Assembly: GCA_035578175.1 (NCBI GenBank)
Contig: JAQMRL010000014.1
Location: 18,485,895-18,549,894 of the forward strand
Source: Catonia carolina
Taxonomy: Eukaryota; Arthropoda; Insecta; Hemiptera; Achilidae
Length of the DNA stretch: 64,000 nucleotides
Direction: 5' to 3'
Position numbers and translations under genes: made by a program
The notes under the pieces: model-generated
Databases searched by the model: none
What the model saw: only the letters and a program-made list of their open reading frames with translations
What the model was told of the DNA's origin: nothing
Shown here: piece by piece, positions 10,588 to 21,224 of the stretch
Layout of the letters: the number at the start of each line of letters is the position of its first letter
Numbering within the stretch: the stretch's first letter is position 1

Positions 10588-11030
10588 GAAATTGGATTAA
10601 TAAAGTGTCAATTGTTACTTAAATTTTTAAACTAACGAACCTCACTTAATATTGTACATGGTATTAGAGAAAGTCAAACTGTATTAAGTATCGAAACCAT
10701 ATCCGGAGGAATATCCCACGGGATTTTCACTGTTTCTAAAATTTATTGTTTACTTTATCCCGAGGGAGAGTTTTATATGGTGTGGCGGGCAATACGATTT
10801 ATTGGTATTTCCCTTTTTCCCCCTTTCACCCTTAAATTTCCCGCGAACTCAATAAAGGTTTATATATTGTTATTATTAAAGAGCAACCTACGCCCCAGTT
10901 ATGATAACATTGTGATGTTCAAAAGTCTATACGATAAATTTACAGTTTTTATTTTGTGTTTATGCCAAAGTTTGATTTAATTTCATTTTTTAAATATGTT
11001 GTAGATAAAGGGAAAATTTACTTGTTCATA
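10588..11030. other. Unassigned sequence
   Basis: I recognise no gene or repeat family. A short open frame near 10777-10980 has no domain signature. Confidence 0.45.
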
Positions 11031-11294
11031 AAAAAATATGGTGCAAAACACTCACACGAGTTTCTCTTGCCAATGCAAATAATTAACAGTATAACCAACT
11101 AATAGTAATAAAACATAACAAATAAACTAATAAACTAATCCCGATAAACATAACTTTATTTTATAAGAGATAACCTCAGTTTAGCTTAATAATACGGAAA
11201 ATCACTCTTTTACGCTAAACTAAGCTCTGTAGAAAAAGATGCTTAAAACAACGTTGTAGATCTTTTAATTTCCTAAACATTTGATTATATTATA

Positions 11295-12270
11295 CAAGGT
11301 GTGGCTATTAAAATAACGAGACTGACGTTGTTAAAAATTTTATTTTAATTTTGAACATAATCACTTATTGTCATCTTCAAAATACACTTCTTCTCTATCC
11401 CTACAACGCTCCATGCGAATTTTCCATTGTTGGAAACAGCACTGAAAGTCATCTTCTGTCCGCTCCTTCAGGACAGGTACCGCTTTCACTTTTACAGCTT
11501 CCACACCAAATCTTGTCCATTTTAATGCAGATTTCATCTTAGGGAACAGGTAGAAGATAATAACATGTGATGAAGCGTGGTTTTTTACTCATGATCCGGA
11601 AACGAAGCGCCAATCTATGCACTGGAAAAGCCGAACTTCACCGAGAGCCAAATAAACTCGAATGAGCAAGTCAAAATTTAAAGCAAAAGTGATTGTTTTT
11701 TTTTATATCCATGGAATTGTGTACCTTCGCTGGGTTCCTGTAGGTCAAACAATTAACCAAAATTACTACCTTGTACTTTCTAAACTTTCTAAACTAGTAG
11801 TAACTTTCTAAACTAGTTTAGAAGTACTTTCTAAACTTTGTCAACGAGTAAGGAAAACGCTCCGAAATGTACAAGGACAAATCATGGGTTCTCCACCAAG
11901 ACAATGCGCCAGCTCATTCCGCGTTATCTGTCAAGAGGTTTCTAACCAAGTACAGCATCTCGGTGCTAGACCATCCACCTTATTCACGACATGTTGCATG
12001 GTCTCACTTCTACCTGTTCCCTAAGGTGAAATCTGCATTAAAAGGGACAAGATTTGAGTCTGTGGAAGCTGTAAAAGAGAAAGCGGCACGTCTCCTGAAG
12101 GAGCTGACAGACGATGACTTCCAGCACTGTTTCCAGAAATGGTAAATTCGCATGGAGCATTGTAGGGATAGAGAAGAAGTGTGTATTGAAGGTGACAATA
12201 AGTGATTATGTATAAAATTAAAATTAAATTTTTTACAACGTCAGTCTTGTTATTTAATAGCCACACCTCG
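11295..12270 (+). mobile_element. Fold-back mariner hairpin, DD34D family, copy 2
   Basis: TA lies at 11293-11294 and 12271-12272. The ends are CAAGGTGTGGCTATTA and TAATAGCCACACCTCG. The left arm (11295-11556) is the reverse complement of the right arm (12007-12270). It has the same left-arm breakpoint as copies 1 and 3. The centre contains a local repeat around 11765-11840, where CTTTCTAAACT recurs four to five times; siblings lack it, so this is a private expansion. Confidence 0.85.
11560..12145 (+). pseudogene. Mariner transposase remnant, third catalytic Asp lost
   Basis: The frame begins near the first catalytic motif (tgtgatgaa.cgtgg) and is frameshifted around the repeat at 11765-11840. 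It is open from 11867 as KDKSWVLHQDNAPAHSALSV and onwards. The expected PPYSPDLAPCDFY is changed to PPYSRHVAWSHFY, so the SPD box and the final Asp are destroyed. The C-terminal DDFQHCFQKW is kept because it is also arm sequence. Confidence 0.75.
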
Positions 12271-13053
12271 TATAATTTTGTCGTAAAATGCAACTAGTGC
12301 TAAAATCGTAGAAAAAAACTATTTTTACACGTTTTCGTGAAAAAAACAGAAAATCGCTAAACTTAGCGTTACACAAACAAATGATAGAAATAAAAGTTGT
12401 AGGATTTTAAATTCTCTACAAGTTTTATTACATATATTTTTGCGCTAAAATACATATTAAAGTCGCAATTTAAAAAGAAACAATTTTTTTACGAGAAAAA
12501 ACCTTCCTTAAGAACTTCAGCAGACACGGCACCTACCCTATCTTTAGAGCTTAAAATATGTGGTAAATCAGGCGTTTTTTAAAAAATTCCTAGGAGCCGT
12601 TTTTCAAAAATCGCAAATAAGTGAAGAATAGCACGAATAAACTACTACTTCCGGTTGACCGATTTTGATGAAAATGTTTGTGTCGGGTCCTCTAGTGGTA
12701 TGTTATTTAAGTTTCAAGTTCGTACGATGTTCTGTTCTTGAGATATTCTGTTCACATACACACACGCGCGCGCGCGCACGCGCGCAGACCTATCGCTAAA
12801 AAAATGTTTTTTGAGTTCAGGTGTCCTAAAAACGTGTGAAATTGTTAAAAACTCGATTTCGAAAAATCGACATGAAAACAATACTTTAATTCCTACATAT
12901 TCTTATAGGCAAGAGAAAGTAAAAATACATTACACTGACTATTTCATTCAGTTCACGTAAACTATTTATTTACATAAATTATGTAAAACTTGTATGCATT
13001 TTATACGTTAAGTATGTACTGTACTGTAACATATTTATCAAGGTAGGCCTATA

Positions 13054-13864
13054 CAGTGATTTTTTCGTCTTTTTACCCAATTGTTAATGTCTGGTAATTT
13101 TTTTTATGAAAGGGAAATTTTGTTTTGTGACACGAAAATGGTACACCTACTTAACCGGTATAGATACTGTTATAGTTTGAGTTGATTCTCCTTGAACTGT
13201 ACAAAATGTTTTGCCGTTTCCGGTCGTGTTACGAACAGAACGTCTTTTACTCTAGAATAATAATTGCTTGTTCATTCTGGAAACTGAAGCTCTTGGACTA
13301 ATCGTACGCGATACGGATACAATTTCAATTTTTAACGGTTTTTATTGTTCATCACTGCAATATGACAAACCAACTTGCGAGGAAAGTTTTCGTAAACATT
13401 TCCGTGGAGAATTGAGCAATTTTTTCACATTCTCTAAAAACGTCATCTGTCAAGAAAGTTGGTCGACCACTACGTTTTCTGTCGCAGACACTACCTGATT
13501 TCTTTCGATTGTTTTACGATTTTGAAAGAAATCGGTTTGTTAGCCTAGAAATTGACATTTTTTTTCTGGTGGAGGAACACCAAAAAATTTAATTTAAAAT
13601 GATTCTTTTACACTCAAGTAAGATTTCGTAGCAACATATTGTTCAAGAATGAAAACCCGTTGTTCTAGGGGAGAAGACTTTCTGTTCGTAAAACGACCGA
13701 AAACGGCACAAAATTTTACACAGCCCAAGTAGAATCAACTCACACTGCCGTATCTATACCGGTTGAGTAGGACTACTAACTTTGCGCCACAAAAAATTTC
13801 CCTTTCTTAGAAAAATATTACCAGACATTAACAATTGGGTAACAGGACTAAGAAAATTACTCTG
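13054..13864 (-). mobile_element. Fold-back Tc1/mariner derivative carrying a DUF4817-like N-terminal domain
   Basis: TA lies at both borders (13052-13053 and 13865-13866). The left arm (13054 to about 13258) and the right arm (about 13670-13864) are diverged inverted repeats sharing 'acccaattgttaatgtctggtaat', 'aaagggaaatttt', 'accggtatagatac' and 'acgaacagaa'. The interior encodes part of a transposase on the minus strand. The architecture matches 45480-46278, but this copy is clearly older. Confidence 0.7.
13262..13690 (-). pseudogene. Decayed transposase N-terminal helix-turn-helix region
   Basis: Read on the minus strand, with stops and frameshifts, the pieces are EQRVFILEQYVATKSYLSV, then GVPPPEKK, then GSVCDRKRSGRPTFLTDD, then a segment like LRKLSSQVGLS. 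EERVFIVE..., GSV..K.RSGRP and the RLS..L(G) segment are landmarks of the DUF4817-type HTH region at the N-terminus of insect DD41D-group transposases. It has several in-frame stops and no catalytic domain. Confidence 0.6.
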
Positions 13865-13866
13865 TA

Positions 13867-14514
13867 TTACATATTGTGACACTTATCGCTAAGGTCCAAT
13901 TCGGGATCTAGTAATACGTAACCTGTACTACGCACCGTTAGCCACTCAATAAACTATGTTCAAAGATCAAACGGACTTTAACTGACTGACCGTACGGGCG
14001 CTCTTTATATAGCTCGATCAAAAAGATAATTCCAGAGTGGCACAGAAATTCCATGCAAATAATAAAGTACAAAAACCCCTTTTTACTGGGAAAGTCTTAA
14101 CTATTGTTAACAAGTAAATAGATCTATTGTAAATAGAATAAAAGGTGTTACAGGTCAACCGACCCTTCATCAATAGTTGTACAACAATAACCCTACCTTA
14201 TCATACACAATAGCGTGGTCCTTTTAAATAACCTTTATAAATAGGTATACCTTTATAGCTAACCCTACTGTTACTTTTTCATTCTATTATCTACTCCTTA
14301 CCATTTTATGAACGAAGAACTAGAAATTTCTTGAACCATATTCGTCTTCGATATTGTCACAATATTTTTAGCGAAGGAAAGCGAAGTTTCAATATTAGAA
14401 ATTGATTAAGTTATTTACTGACTGGAATTTACCGAATACTGACATTATTATTGATGGTAAATTTTGAATTGTCATCTATCATTTTGTTTTGTTCTCCGTC
14501 AATCACAACCAGAT
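13867..14514. other. Unassigned sequence
   Basis: I recognise no gene or repeat family here. Confidence 0.4.
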
Positions 14515-14651
14515 GTAAGAAACTAGAAGACAACAAGAATTTTCAGATTCGTAATCTACACAAAAAGTTAGTAGATCTGGATTGGGTTTGAAGTTTCGAT
14601 TTTGCCTGGAACTGGCCTAAAACCGAAAGTCAATAAATCAAAGTCAGAAAC
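14515..14651 (+). repeat. CCGGAAGT-type satellite fragment
   Basis: The segment matches the monomer described at 24547: 'agattcgtaatctacacaaaaagttagtag.tctggattgggtttgaagtttcg', then 'aactggcctaaaaccgaaagtcaa'. It is cut at 14652 by the hairpin insertion and resumes at 17544, where the same order continues ('gcaacaaacga.tttccgattcgtaatctgcac'). Confidence 0.6.
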
Positions 14652-14861
14652 TAACGGGTGTTTTATTAAGGACGCAACCCTGATTATAAGAAGATAGAAG
14701 TAATACATCGGTAAATTTTCTGTCCCCCAATCGGTATGTTGGCAACAGTGTACTCAAGGCCAACTACCTAAGACAGTTAAAATGTTCCAGTCAAGCATTA
14801 GTTTGGAGACAGCAGTCATTTCGTTATATTACGTCAGCAATGGTTTTTTCCAAGGAAGAAC

Positions 14862-15050
14862 CGGGTGTTTTATTAAGAACGTAACCCTATGTTAAAAGCC
14901 ACAATCTACGGCATATTTTTATTTTTCGTACTTCACAAATTATTAATTAACCTAAATTATTATTTTACAAATGAATAGCAAATTGCAATGAAAACATTGT
15001 ATTACTTCTATCTTCTTATAATCAGGGTTGCGTCCTTAACAAAACACCCA
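14862..15050 (+). mobile_element. Small TIR element at the hairpin loop
   Basis: This 189-bp segment begins CGGGTGTTTTATTAAGAACG and ends with the inverse, CTTAACAAAACACCC. It is a MITE-sized member of the same terminal-repeat family. It is flanked by ccaaggaagaac and gttcttccttgg, which are the inverted inner ends of the host arms, so the expected TA duplication is not visible. It may be an insertion or a rearranged second copy. Confidence 0.55.
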
Positions 15051-15124
15051 GTTCTTCCTTGGAAAAAGTCATTGCTGACACAATATAACGAAACCACTGC
15101 TGTCACCACACTAACGGTTGACTG

Positions 15125-17405
15125 TGTAATGAGAATAATGTGTGGTAACCCAAAGAGGCGACCTCCACTAGATTATGTAATGTGAAGACGAAGCCTCCAC
15201 CAGATTTCGCATGGCAAAGTAAGGTGCTAGACATCAAACTAAGTAAGGAGGAATATCCACCGAAGTAGACGACAACCACCATACTAAGTAAGAGGTACAA
15301 GCACAGCGAACTTCACCAGACAAAATGTAGTGTAGCAACAGACTAAAAAAAAAGAGAGAGTAACGGCTCAACTGTGTTTCACCAGACACTGAAATGAAAA
15401 CACAGCCAAACTGGTACTTTAGGGGCATAGAAAAACCTCCACCACTCTGCCTAAGGAAAACGGCAATAGGATTCGGCAGAGAAAATCCATATTTCCATTC
15501 TCTGAATCTATGCAAAGCATAACCCAGAAATTCTAGCAGGTAGAGCTAAACTCGCTGTTGGAAGAGCGAAGGTGTGATTTTAAAAATCAATCTCGGGTCT
15601 AAGAATGAAAAATATTACACAGACAACTTGGAGTGAAAATAATAAAATATTAATTTATTTAAAAACTAAACTAAAACAAAATTTTAAACTAAAGTAAAAT
15701 ATGTTTTTTTTTTACTTTTTAATAAAGAAAAAAAATTATTAATGATAAGTGATTAATAAATCTAATAGTGGTTACAAAAATATAATAATAACTTAGTCAT
15801 ACCTAATTAATTGAATCAAAATAACGGGAACAAACAAAAACAATAAAAATAACTACAGAAACTTGTCAATGCTAACCAAAATAATTGAAAGGTACTTAAT
15901 TTAAGGATTATAAATAAATAATAAGTTAGAACGGAACTAGCCTAGTGTTTGTCAGATGGACGATTTAAAGAAAGAAAATTACCGGACAAAATCATTTAAA
16001 AATTTCATAAAAAAATTTATTAAAATTATTTAGTTAAAAATTTAGAAATCATTAATAAAAAAAATATTTAAAAAAAAATATTGGATTAAAATTAAAACTT
16101 GGCTTTACAAAAAGAAAAATATAAGAATTAATTTGAAGAAACTACCTAGAATTGAATTAAACAGATGAATTGAAAGAAAAATTTAAATGTGAATACGAGA
16201 AATAAAGGTGACGTATTTTTATTTGAAAATCAGTTAACAAACCATTTAAAACAAGAAACTATTTAAAGGAAAACTTAAACAAATAAACTATTCGGCAATT
16301 AATTTTAAAGACAAAATTTAACAAAAAAAAAATGTAAAAAAACTATGACTTATTTTTTTTAGAATGAAATGAGAAGAAATTATACAATGAAAAACAAGGT
16401 CTGTTTGAAATTGTTCGAACTGACTTCCACATAAAAATAGCTCTAAATAATAATTAAAATTTACGAAGAGAAAAAAAGTTTAAAGTCGAAGCGACTGACA
16501 CTGAAAAAAGAGACCATTTGAGGTGGTCGAATATCTTAATGTTGGGAGAAGCATTTGAAAAACAAAACATCTTCTCCGTAAAAATTATTACAACCAAAAA
16601 TTTAATGTGAAATGATAGTGAAAAAAAGAAATTGAGAAAAATACTGATTTTAAATTTTAATATTAAGTTGGAATGCGAAAGGCATACCAAATCTAAACTT
16701 TTATAATAATTATTAAAAATATTACTTAAAAATTATCGGGGAAATAGTTTTACATTAAATTCACCAAATATCTTAAAATAAAAACATGCCGTATTAAATT
16801 TTAGCCAAAATCCTAACCGGGATTAAATAATAATTTTAAATTTAAATTTTAGATATAGTTTAAAGAAAATCATTATAGATAAATTACCTGGAGCTTATAA
16901 GGATGTTCACTCGTCCACAGCTACAAAGCAAAAGGCGCAGAATATAAGAAAAAATTAACGCACGAGAAAAGTTAAACGTTGACATTGAAAAAGACGGTTC
17001 AATGTACATAAAAAGAAGCGTCAGCGTAAATCGTACGTACAGAGAACATATCACGCGACGGTCGATTGTATTGACAGAGATGGGAATTCAATTATTAGAA
17101 CAATTACACATATTATAAAACCCATTTAAGCCTAACGTAACGTTAGCAAGGAAAAATATTAACGGAAAAAAACCAAGAAATATAACACCGGATATTCGCT
17201 TTTAGAAAAATTCAATACAGAACTTCTAGTTAACAATGATTTTAATATAAAATTGATTAATAAAATTTATAAAATGAAATAAAATTACAGGGTGTCTAAA
17301 CAATTTATTGACACTTAAAAAAATTATTTGAATTTAAAAAAAAATTTAACAGACAAACTTGTCTGCTATTGTAAGATGTTTCAAGGAATCTTGAAATATC
17401 TTACA
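15125..17405 (+). mobile_element. Putative solo LTR, 2.28 kb, with 4-bp target duplication
   Basis: The insertion lies in the right arm of the hairpin element. It starts TGTAATGAG, ends ATCTTACA (TG...CA with TGTAA/TTACA inverted ends) and is flanked by ACTG at 15121-15124 and 17406-17409. A 4-bp duplication with TG/CA ends fits Gypsy or Bel/Pao LTRs. I see no direct repeat of its start near its end and no gag/pol frame, so it looks like a solo LTR, though 2.28 kb is long. Its last about 35 bp form a strong hairpin (TTTCAAG-gaat-CTTGAAA with flanking GTAAGAT/ATCTTAC). The interior strand is very A-rich. Strand is arbitrary. Confidence 0.6.
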
Positions 17406-17543
17406 ACTGGAACATTTTAACTGTCTTAGGTAGTTGGCCTTGAGTACACTGTTGCCAACATACCGTTGGGGCAACAGAAAATTTACCGATGTATTAGTTC
17501 TATCTTCTTAAAATCAGGGTTGCGTCCAATAAAACACCCGTTA

Positions 17544-17605
17544 CAAGAGATAGCAACAAACGAATTTCCGATTCGTAATCTGCACAAAATTTATAAAACA
17601 CACTC
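17544..17605 (+). repeat. CCGGAAGT-type satellite, resumed
   Basis: The segment 'gagatagcaacaaacga.tttccgattcgtaatctgcacaaa' continues the satellite interrupted at 14652. Confidence 0.5.
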
Positions 17606-17609
17606 AGAG

Positions 17610-17715
17610 GAGATAACTTTTACACATCAACCTTTTTTGTTCTTAATTGCTTCAGTCATATAATTGGCTGAAAATGTAATAAATGAACTAGTTATTGTAT
17701 AGCCTTGGTTTAATC
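17610..17715 (-). mobile_element. SINE-A fragment (diverged)
   Basis: Blocks 'gagataacttttacac', 'tgttcttaa.tgcttcagtcat' and 'aattggctga' occur in the order of the SINE-A 5' half on the minus strand. The match is short and weak. Confidence 0.45.
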
Positions 17716-17733
17716 ATCGTACATGTTTTATAT

Positions 17734-18405
17734 TGTCGCCGACTGCCCCACCATTAACAGCACCTGCAGACGGTTCCAGAACCTGCCTGGCGCGAGGAGG
17801 GATACCGACAGCAGCGATCAGTGGCTCCCCCTCACCATGAAGTAGACTCACCGGAGGGGAATTTAAGCAGCCGCACTGAACTGCGAGCAGCATTCACCAT
17901 GTATCTTCCGAGCAGAGCAAGCAAGAAGAAAAGCTCAGCCGAGACCGAAATCACTTTCACTGGTCAGATTTCGCCTACCCGACCACCGATGGAAGCCCGT
18001 GCGTGCCTGATGGAACCACGGTGAAGACCTGAGTTCACCGCGGGAACGGAGAGAACCACCTCGGGCGACGGCCTACGCCGACCCGACACTGCAGGGCTCT
18101 GGGGGCCACCACTGTCACTCTGCAGTGGGGACTCCACTGCCGCTGAGGGAGAACTAAGCCTGAACCCGGTAGCCCAGCTGTCACTCTTCGGGCACAGCCC
18201 TCAATACGCCGGCTCGTCACTTCCAATCATCTACAACGTCTCTTTACAAGGCCACCACCAAAACCCAATCGGCCCTTTTCAGGGCCACCAATCCGCTACA
18301 TACAACGTTCCTTCTCAGGACCCCAACCAATAAAACGGCCCTTTTCAGGGCCACCAAATTCACAAGCAAGGTTTTTCCACGGTTCGTCGGTCTCGTTTGG
18401 CAACA
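17734..18405 (+). mobile_element. Putative solo LTR, 672 bp, GC-rich, with tandem histone-like stem-loops
   Basis: It starts TGTCGCCGACTG, ends TTTGGCAACA (imperfect inverted ends TGTCGCC/GGCAACA) and is flanked by ATAT at 17730-17733 and 18406-18409. The element is much more GC-rich than its surroundings, which suggests a recent arrival or selection on its composition. Its 3' third contains four tandem stem-loop units (see 18238-18352). No gag or pol lies nearby. An open frame at 17821-18024 shows no recognisable domain. Confidence 0.6.
18238..18352 (+). promoter_or_regulatory. Four tandem histone-3'-end-like stem-loops inside the LTR
   Basis: 16-bp units begin at 18238, 18271, 18307 and 18337, spaced 30-36 bp. 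Units 2 and 4 are exactly GGCCCTTTTCAGGGCC followed by ACCA. They have a 6-bp stem, a TTTC loop and the 3' ACCA flank of metazoan replication-dependent histone mRNA stem-loops, bound by SLBP in known cases. Units 1 and 3 match at 12 of 16 positions and pair imperfectly. No histone coding sequence lies upstream. A role in 3'-end formation or translation of the retroelement RNA is inference. Confidence 0.55.
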
Positions 18406-18409
18406 ATAT

Positions 18410-18949
18410 AAAATACAAGATAAAAAAAATAAAGTCAAACTTCTGAAAACCAGACACGCGGGACCAAAACATTTATCCTCTAATGAGAAATATGTGTAGG
18501 CTACTGTACAATTTTCTGTATTTACATTATGTATTGCGTAATGTAACGTATTTAACAAAAATATATAAAACACACACCATATACGTTTAGGCAATGAAAA
18601 AAATTATTTAATACATAAGTTTTAGTATATAGAAGGTACTTGAAGGGTATATAAAATTACCAAAAAAGAAACGTATTATCTAATATGTAATATAAAAATA
18701 TGCATGCATTTACAGTACTTATAAGTAATCCAACATACCTTATGTTTGTATTCCAGGATTGTACAAATAAGTTGATTACACAATTTACACAATACCTATA
18801 TTTGGCTACTTCTACGCTTTTTTACGAATTATCGAACCGGATAATGATAATGATTTGCACGCGCTCTACAAAACCAATCATATGTTATGCTGTCTATGAT
18901 TAATCCGTCAGTTTTTGGAAATGCAATAAATTGCATACATTGTACTAAC
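18410..18949. other. Unassigned AT-rich sequence
   Basis: I see no gene or recognised family. A 67-residue open frame at 18700-18903 has no domain signature. Confidence 0.4.
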
Positions 18950-19140
18950 ATTTTTTTATGGACAAGTTTTGTCCGCTTTCCAGAAATTGAATTTTCAAAA
19001 CCATAGAAATTAACTGTCCGCGTCCGTTATTTGGAGGGTCCATTATTAAGAAATATTTTAGTATTGTGTCTTACGGGAAAATGCCGGGACTTTTAAAATT
19101 GTCCGCATTTCGGGAGTGTCCGTTAGTAGAAGTTTCAGTG
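18950..19140 (+). mobile_element. Right end of a pogo/Tigger-like element (remnant)
   Basis: The segment ends gtgtccgttagtagaagtttcagtg followed by TA. Read inward from the end this is CACTGAAACTTCTACTAACG, of the CAGTGAAACCTCTATTAACGGAC type typical of pogo/Tigger termini. 'Gtccg' words recur upstream. No matching left end or transposase is visible, so the inner border is approximate. Confidence 0.45.
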
Positions 19141-19177
19141 TATATTAAGTAACAGATTGTAACTAAACAAAGTAAAT

Positions 19178-19320
19178 ACATCATGCGGTCCTGGGTTCGA
19201 ATCCCACTCAGGCACGGCATATTTTCATACGTTACAAATAATCATTTCATCCTCATTACACACAATTACACCCCAACGTCGTCGCTAATGACCTTTGATG
19301 TTGATGCGACGTTAATAAGT
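19178..19320 (+). mobile_element. SINE-B, 5'-truncated copy
   Basis: The B-box GGTTCGAATCC is intact (near 19194), followed by the conserved body 'ggcacggcatattttcatacgtta...aacgtcgtcgctaatgacc' and the tail 'gatgcgacgtta'. The A-box half is degraded. Confidence 0.7.
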
Positions 19321-20084
19321 AAATAACAATTTTAATAAATCTAAAAGCATTAAATTTTTATTTATGATATAAAAACCACATATGTTTTACAATAAATGTA
19401 AAGCTATTTAAATCAAGTTGTTTAAAATTAAATACAAAAATTAGAAGATTTATATGGCCAATGTAATTCAGCTTCAGTCTGATAATATACTTGTCGTAAA
19501 ATGAACCGTACGATCAGAGTTAATCCGTCGAAATTTATAGCTAATAGATGTAATAAAACGATAAAAACAATCAATAAAATCAAACACTCATTAATATTTT
19601 TAATTCTGATTACAATAGGAAGAGATAACAAAATAAAAGCAAAACATAAACACAAATGAACGAGTTTGAAATTAAAACAGACAAAAAAAGAAAGCTACGG
19701 ATAACAAATGTTTACGGAATGAGAAAAAATAAATTATCAACCCCTTCATAAAAACTTTTTTGAGAATGGGGGTGGAACAGTTTTGAGGTTTACATCGGAT
19801 CTGGTGATATTTTTTGATATATCAATTAAATTGACCAAACAATCGATCGAAGCAGCCGTTTAAAAAGGATTGGACATAGAGGGGTAGATGACGACGTTCA
19901 TTTGTTCATTAAAATCCACCCTCAAACTACCCTTCATATAAATACAGGGTGTCAATAAAATTAGGTACCATTTATATCAATTTTTATAATTCAAAAATTT
20001 GTGTTTGATATTTTCCCAATTTCTTGATAAAAGTTAAAAAGATTAACCAGAAACAACTAACCAAAATCTACATACTGTCATTGT
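19321..20084. other. Unassigned AT-rich sequence with a possible TIR
   Basis: I see no gene. The sequence TACAGGGTGTCAATAAAATT near 19945 looks like a Tc1/mariner-type terminus, but I could not find its partner. Confidence 0.35.
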
Positions 20085-20200
20085 AAAAATATTTGGTGTG
20101 AAACACTCACACGACTTAATCTTGCCAATATAAATAATTAAAAATATAATCTGTTTACTCATTTATAAACAATGTAAAATGAAAATATAACCTATCGGTT
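20085..20200 (-). mobile_element. HINE-1 3' fragment
   Basis: Terminal hairpin (GTGTGAAACACTCACAC on the plus strand) and 'cttgccaatataaataatt' are recognisable. The match fades after about 110 bp. Confidence 0.6.
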
Positions 20201-20204
20201 TCAT

Positions 20205-20320
20205 AATCATAGATACCCGAGTTTGAACCCGTACATATTCGAAATTATGAGTCGGATTTTAACGTACTTTTCATAAAAATTTAGCTCATTTTATTCTGCG
20301 TTGTCCCTTAATAGTCCTTT
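20205..20320. repeat. Minor dispersed repeat shared with 62088-62190
   Basis: 'atagatacccgagtttgaa' recurs near 62094, followed in both places by similar blocks ('ttttaacgta', 'aaaatttagc'). The class is unknown. Confidence 0.4.
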
Positions 20321-20367
20321 AGTTACTTTATAGTTAGAAGTTAGTTTACTGTTGAAGTTTACTGCCC

Positions 20368-20752
20368 ATAACAGACAGTGGAGTGTCAAATTATTTACAC
20401 TCAATCTGTTAGTTGCAGGGCTAAAATAAATAGTTCTGTTTCTTGTCACATGGTCAGCCAATTAAATGACTGAATCATTTAAGAACAGAAGAGGTAGAGG
20501 TGTAAAAGACACTAATCAGAGTTATCTTCTTTGAAAGTAATGAATGTATGAATTTCATCCTGTGGTGAATGAAGTGAAGGTGTCATTTGCAGAGTGGAAA
20601 ATATGTGCTTTTCAGAGGGCCCGGCATGCTGATAAGTGAACTTTTCCATTCAGTGAGTTGTGGCAATGGTAAACCACCTCACTCCTCGTTTTACTTAGTA
20701 AAACCTCTACAGGTTCAAACCAGCCTTTCGGCTGATGACCTAAACAACAACA
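20368..20752 (+). mobile_element. SINE-A, near full-length
   Basis: It runs from TGCCCATAACAGACAGTGG to CTGATGACCTAAACAACAAC. A small deletion removes part of the 'tatacagccagaccc' region and another removes part of the 'gtgaggaagg' region. I did not find a convincing target duplication. Confidence 0.75.
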
Positions 20753-21057
20753 ATGGAGGTTAGAAGACAAAAAGACCCGGTTTGTTTTTGCTACCGCAAC
20801 AGATTTCATGCGTTTACAGGCGTGTAACTCGATAATTATTTAAACAAATAGTTTGAAATTTTAACACAACATAGCAAATTATATTTTTACAACGTGTAGG
20901 AAATTTCAAATTCGTACGTAATTTAAATTTTGATTTATTAACCCTTTGTAGGGCAGTACTACGGGGGGAAATATACATGTTGTAAAATGTTAAATTTTGT
21001 TTTATAGGAACTTGAATAATGTATTCTTGACTTAATGAGTCTTGAATAATGACTTGA

Positions 21058-21162
21058 ATAAGGAAAGTATTGTTTTCATGTCGATTTTTAAAAATCGAGT
21101 TTGCACCGGATCTACACGTTTTCAGACCCCTTGAAACCAAAAAACATGTTTTTAGCGATTGA

Positions 21163-21224
<62 letters not shown>

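Larger units (their letters stand above)
11031..12925 (-). mobile_element. HINE-1 copy, minus strand, split by mariner hairpin
   Basis: The 3' end (minus-strand sense) lies at 11031 and the 5' end at 12925 (ATTTTTACTTTCTCTTGCC). It is interrupted at 11295-12270; the flanks 'catttgattatatTA' and 'TAattttgtcgtaaaatg' rejoin as the normal element. The core at 12762-12786 is a CACACG/CGCG alternating tract. Confidence 0.8.
14654..17541 (+). mobile_element. Loopless hairpin relative of the 45480 element, split by two later insertions
   Basis: TA lies at 14652-14653 and 17542-17543, with ends ACGGGTGTTTTATTAAGGAC and the inverse near 17520-17541. The left arm is 14654-14861. The right arm is in two pieces, 15051-15124 and 17406-17541. 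The arms correspond to the about 213-bp arms of 45480-46278, including 'cagcaatggttttttccaagg', where the transposase start codon lies. Almost no centre remains. A smaller TIR element sits at the loop (14862-15050) and a 2.28-kb LTR interrupts the right arm (15125-17405). Confidence 0.75.

Noticed and set aside
11080..11110. Telomere-like AACCTAAC words
   Set aside because: They are single occurrences inside HINE-1 3' ends, not TTAGG arrays.
17821..18024. 67-codon frame in GC-rich sequence, with a look for histone genes near the stem-loops
   Set aside because: No histone-fold or H1-like sequence is present; the frame lies inside a probable solo LTR.
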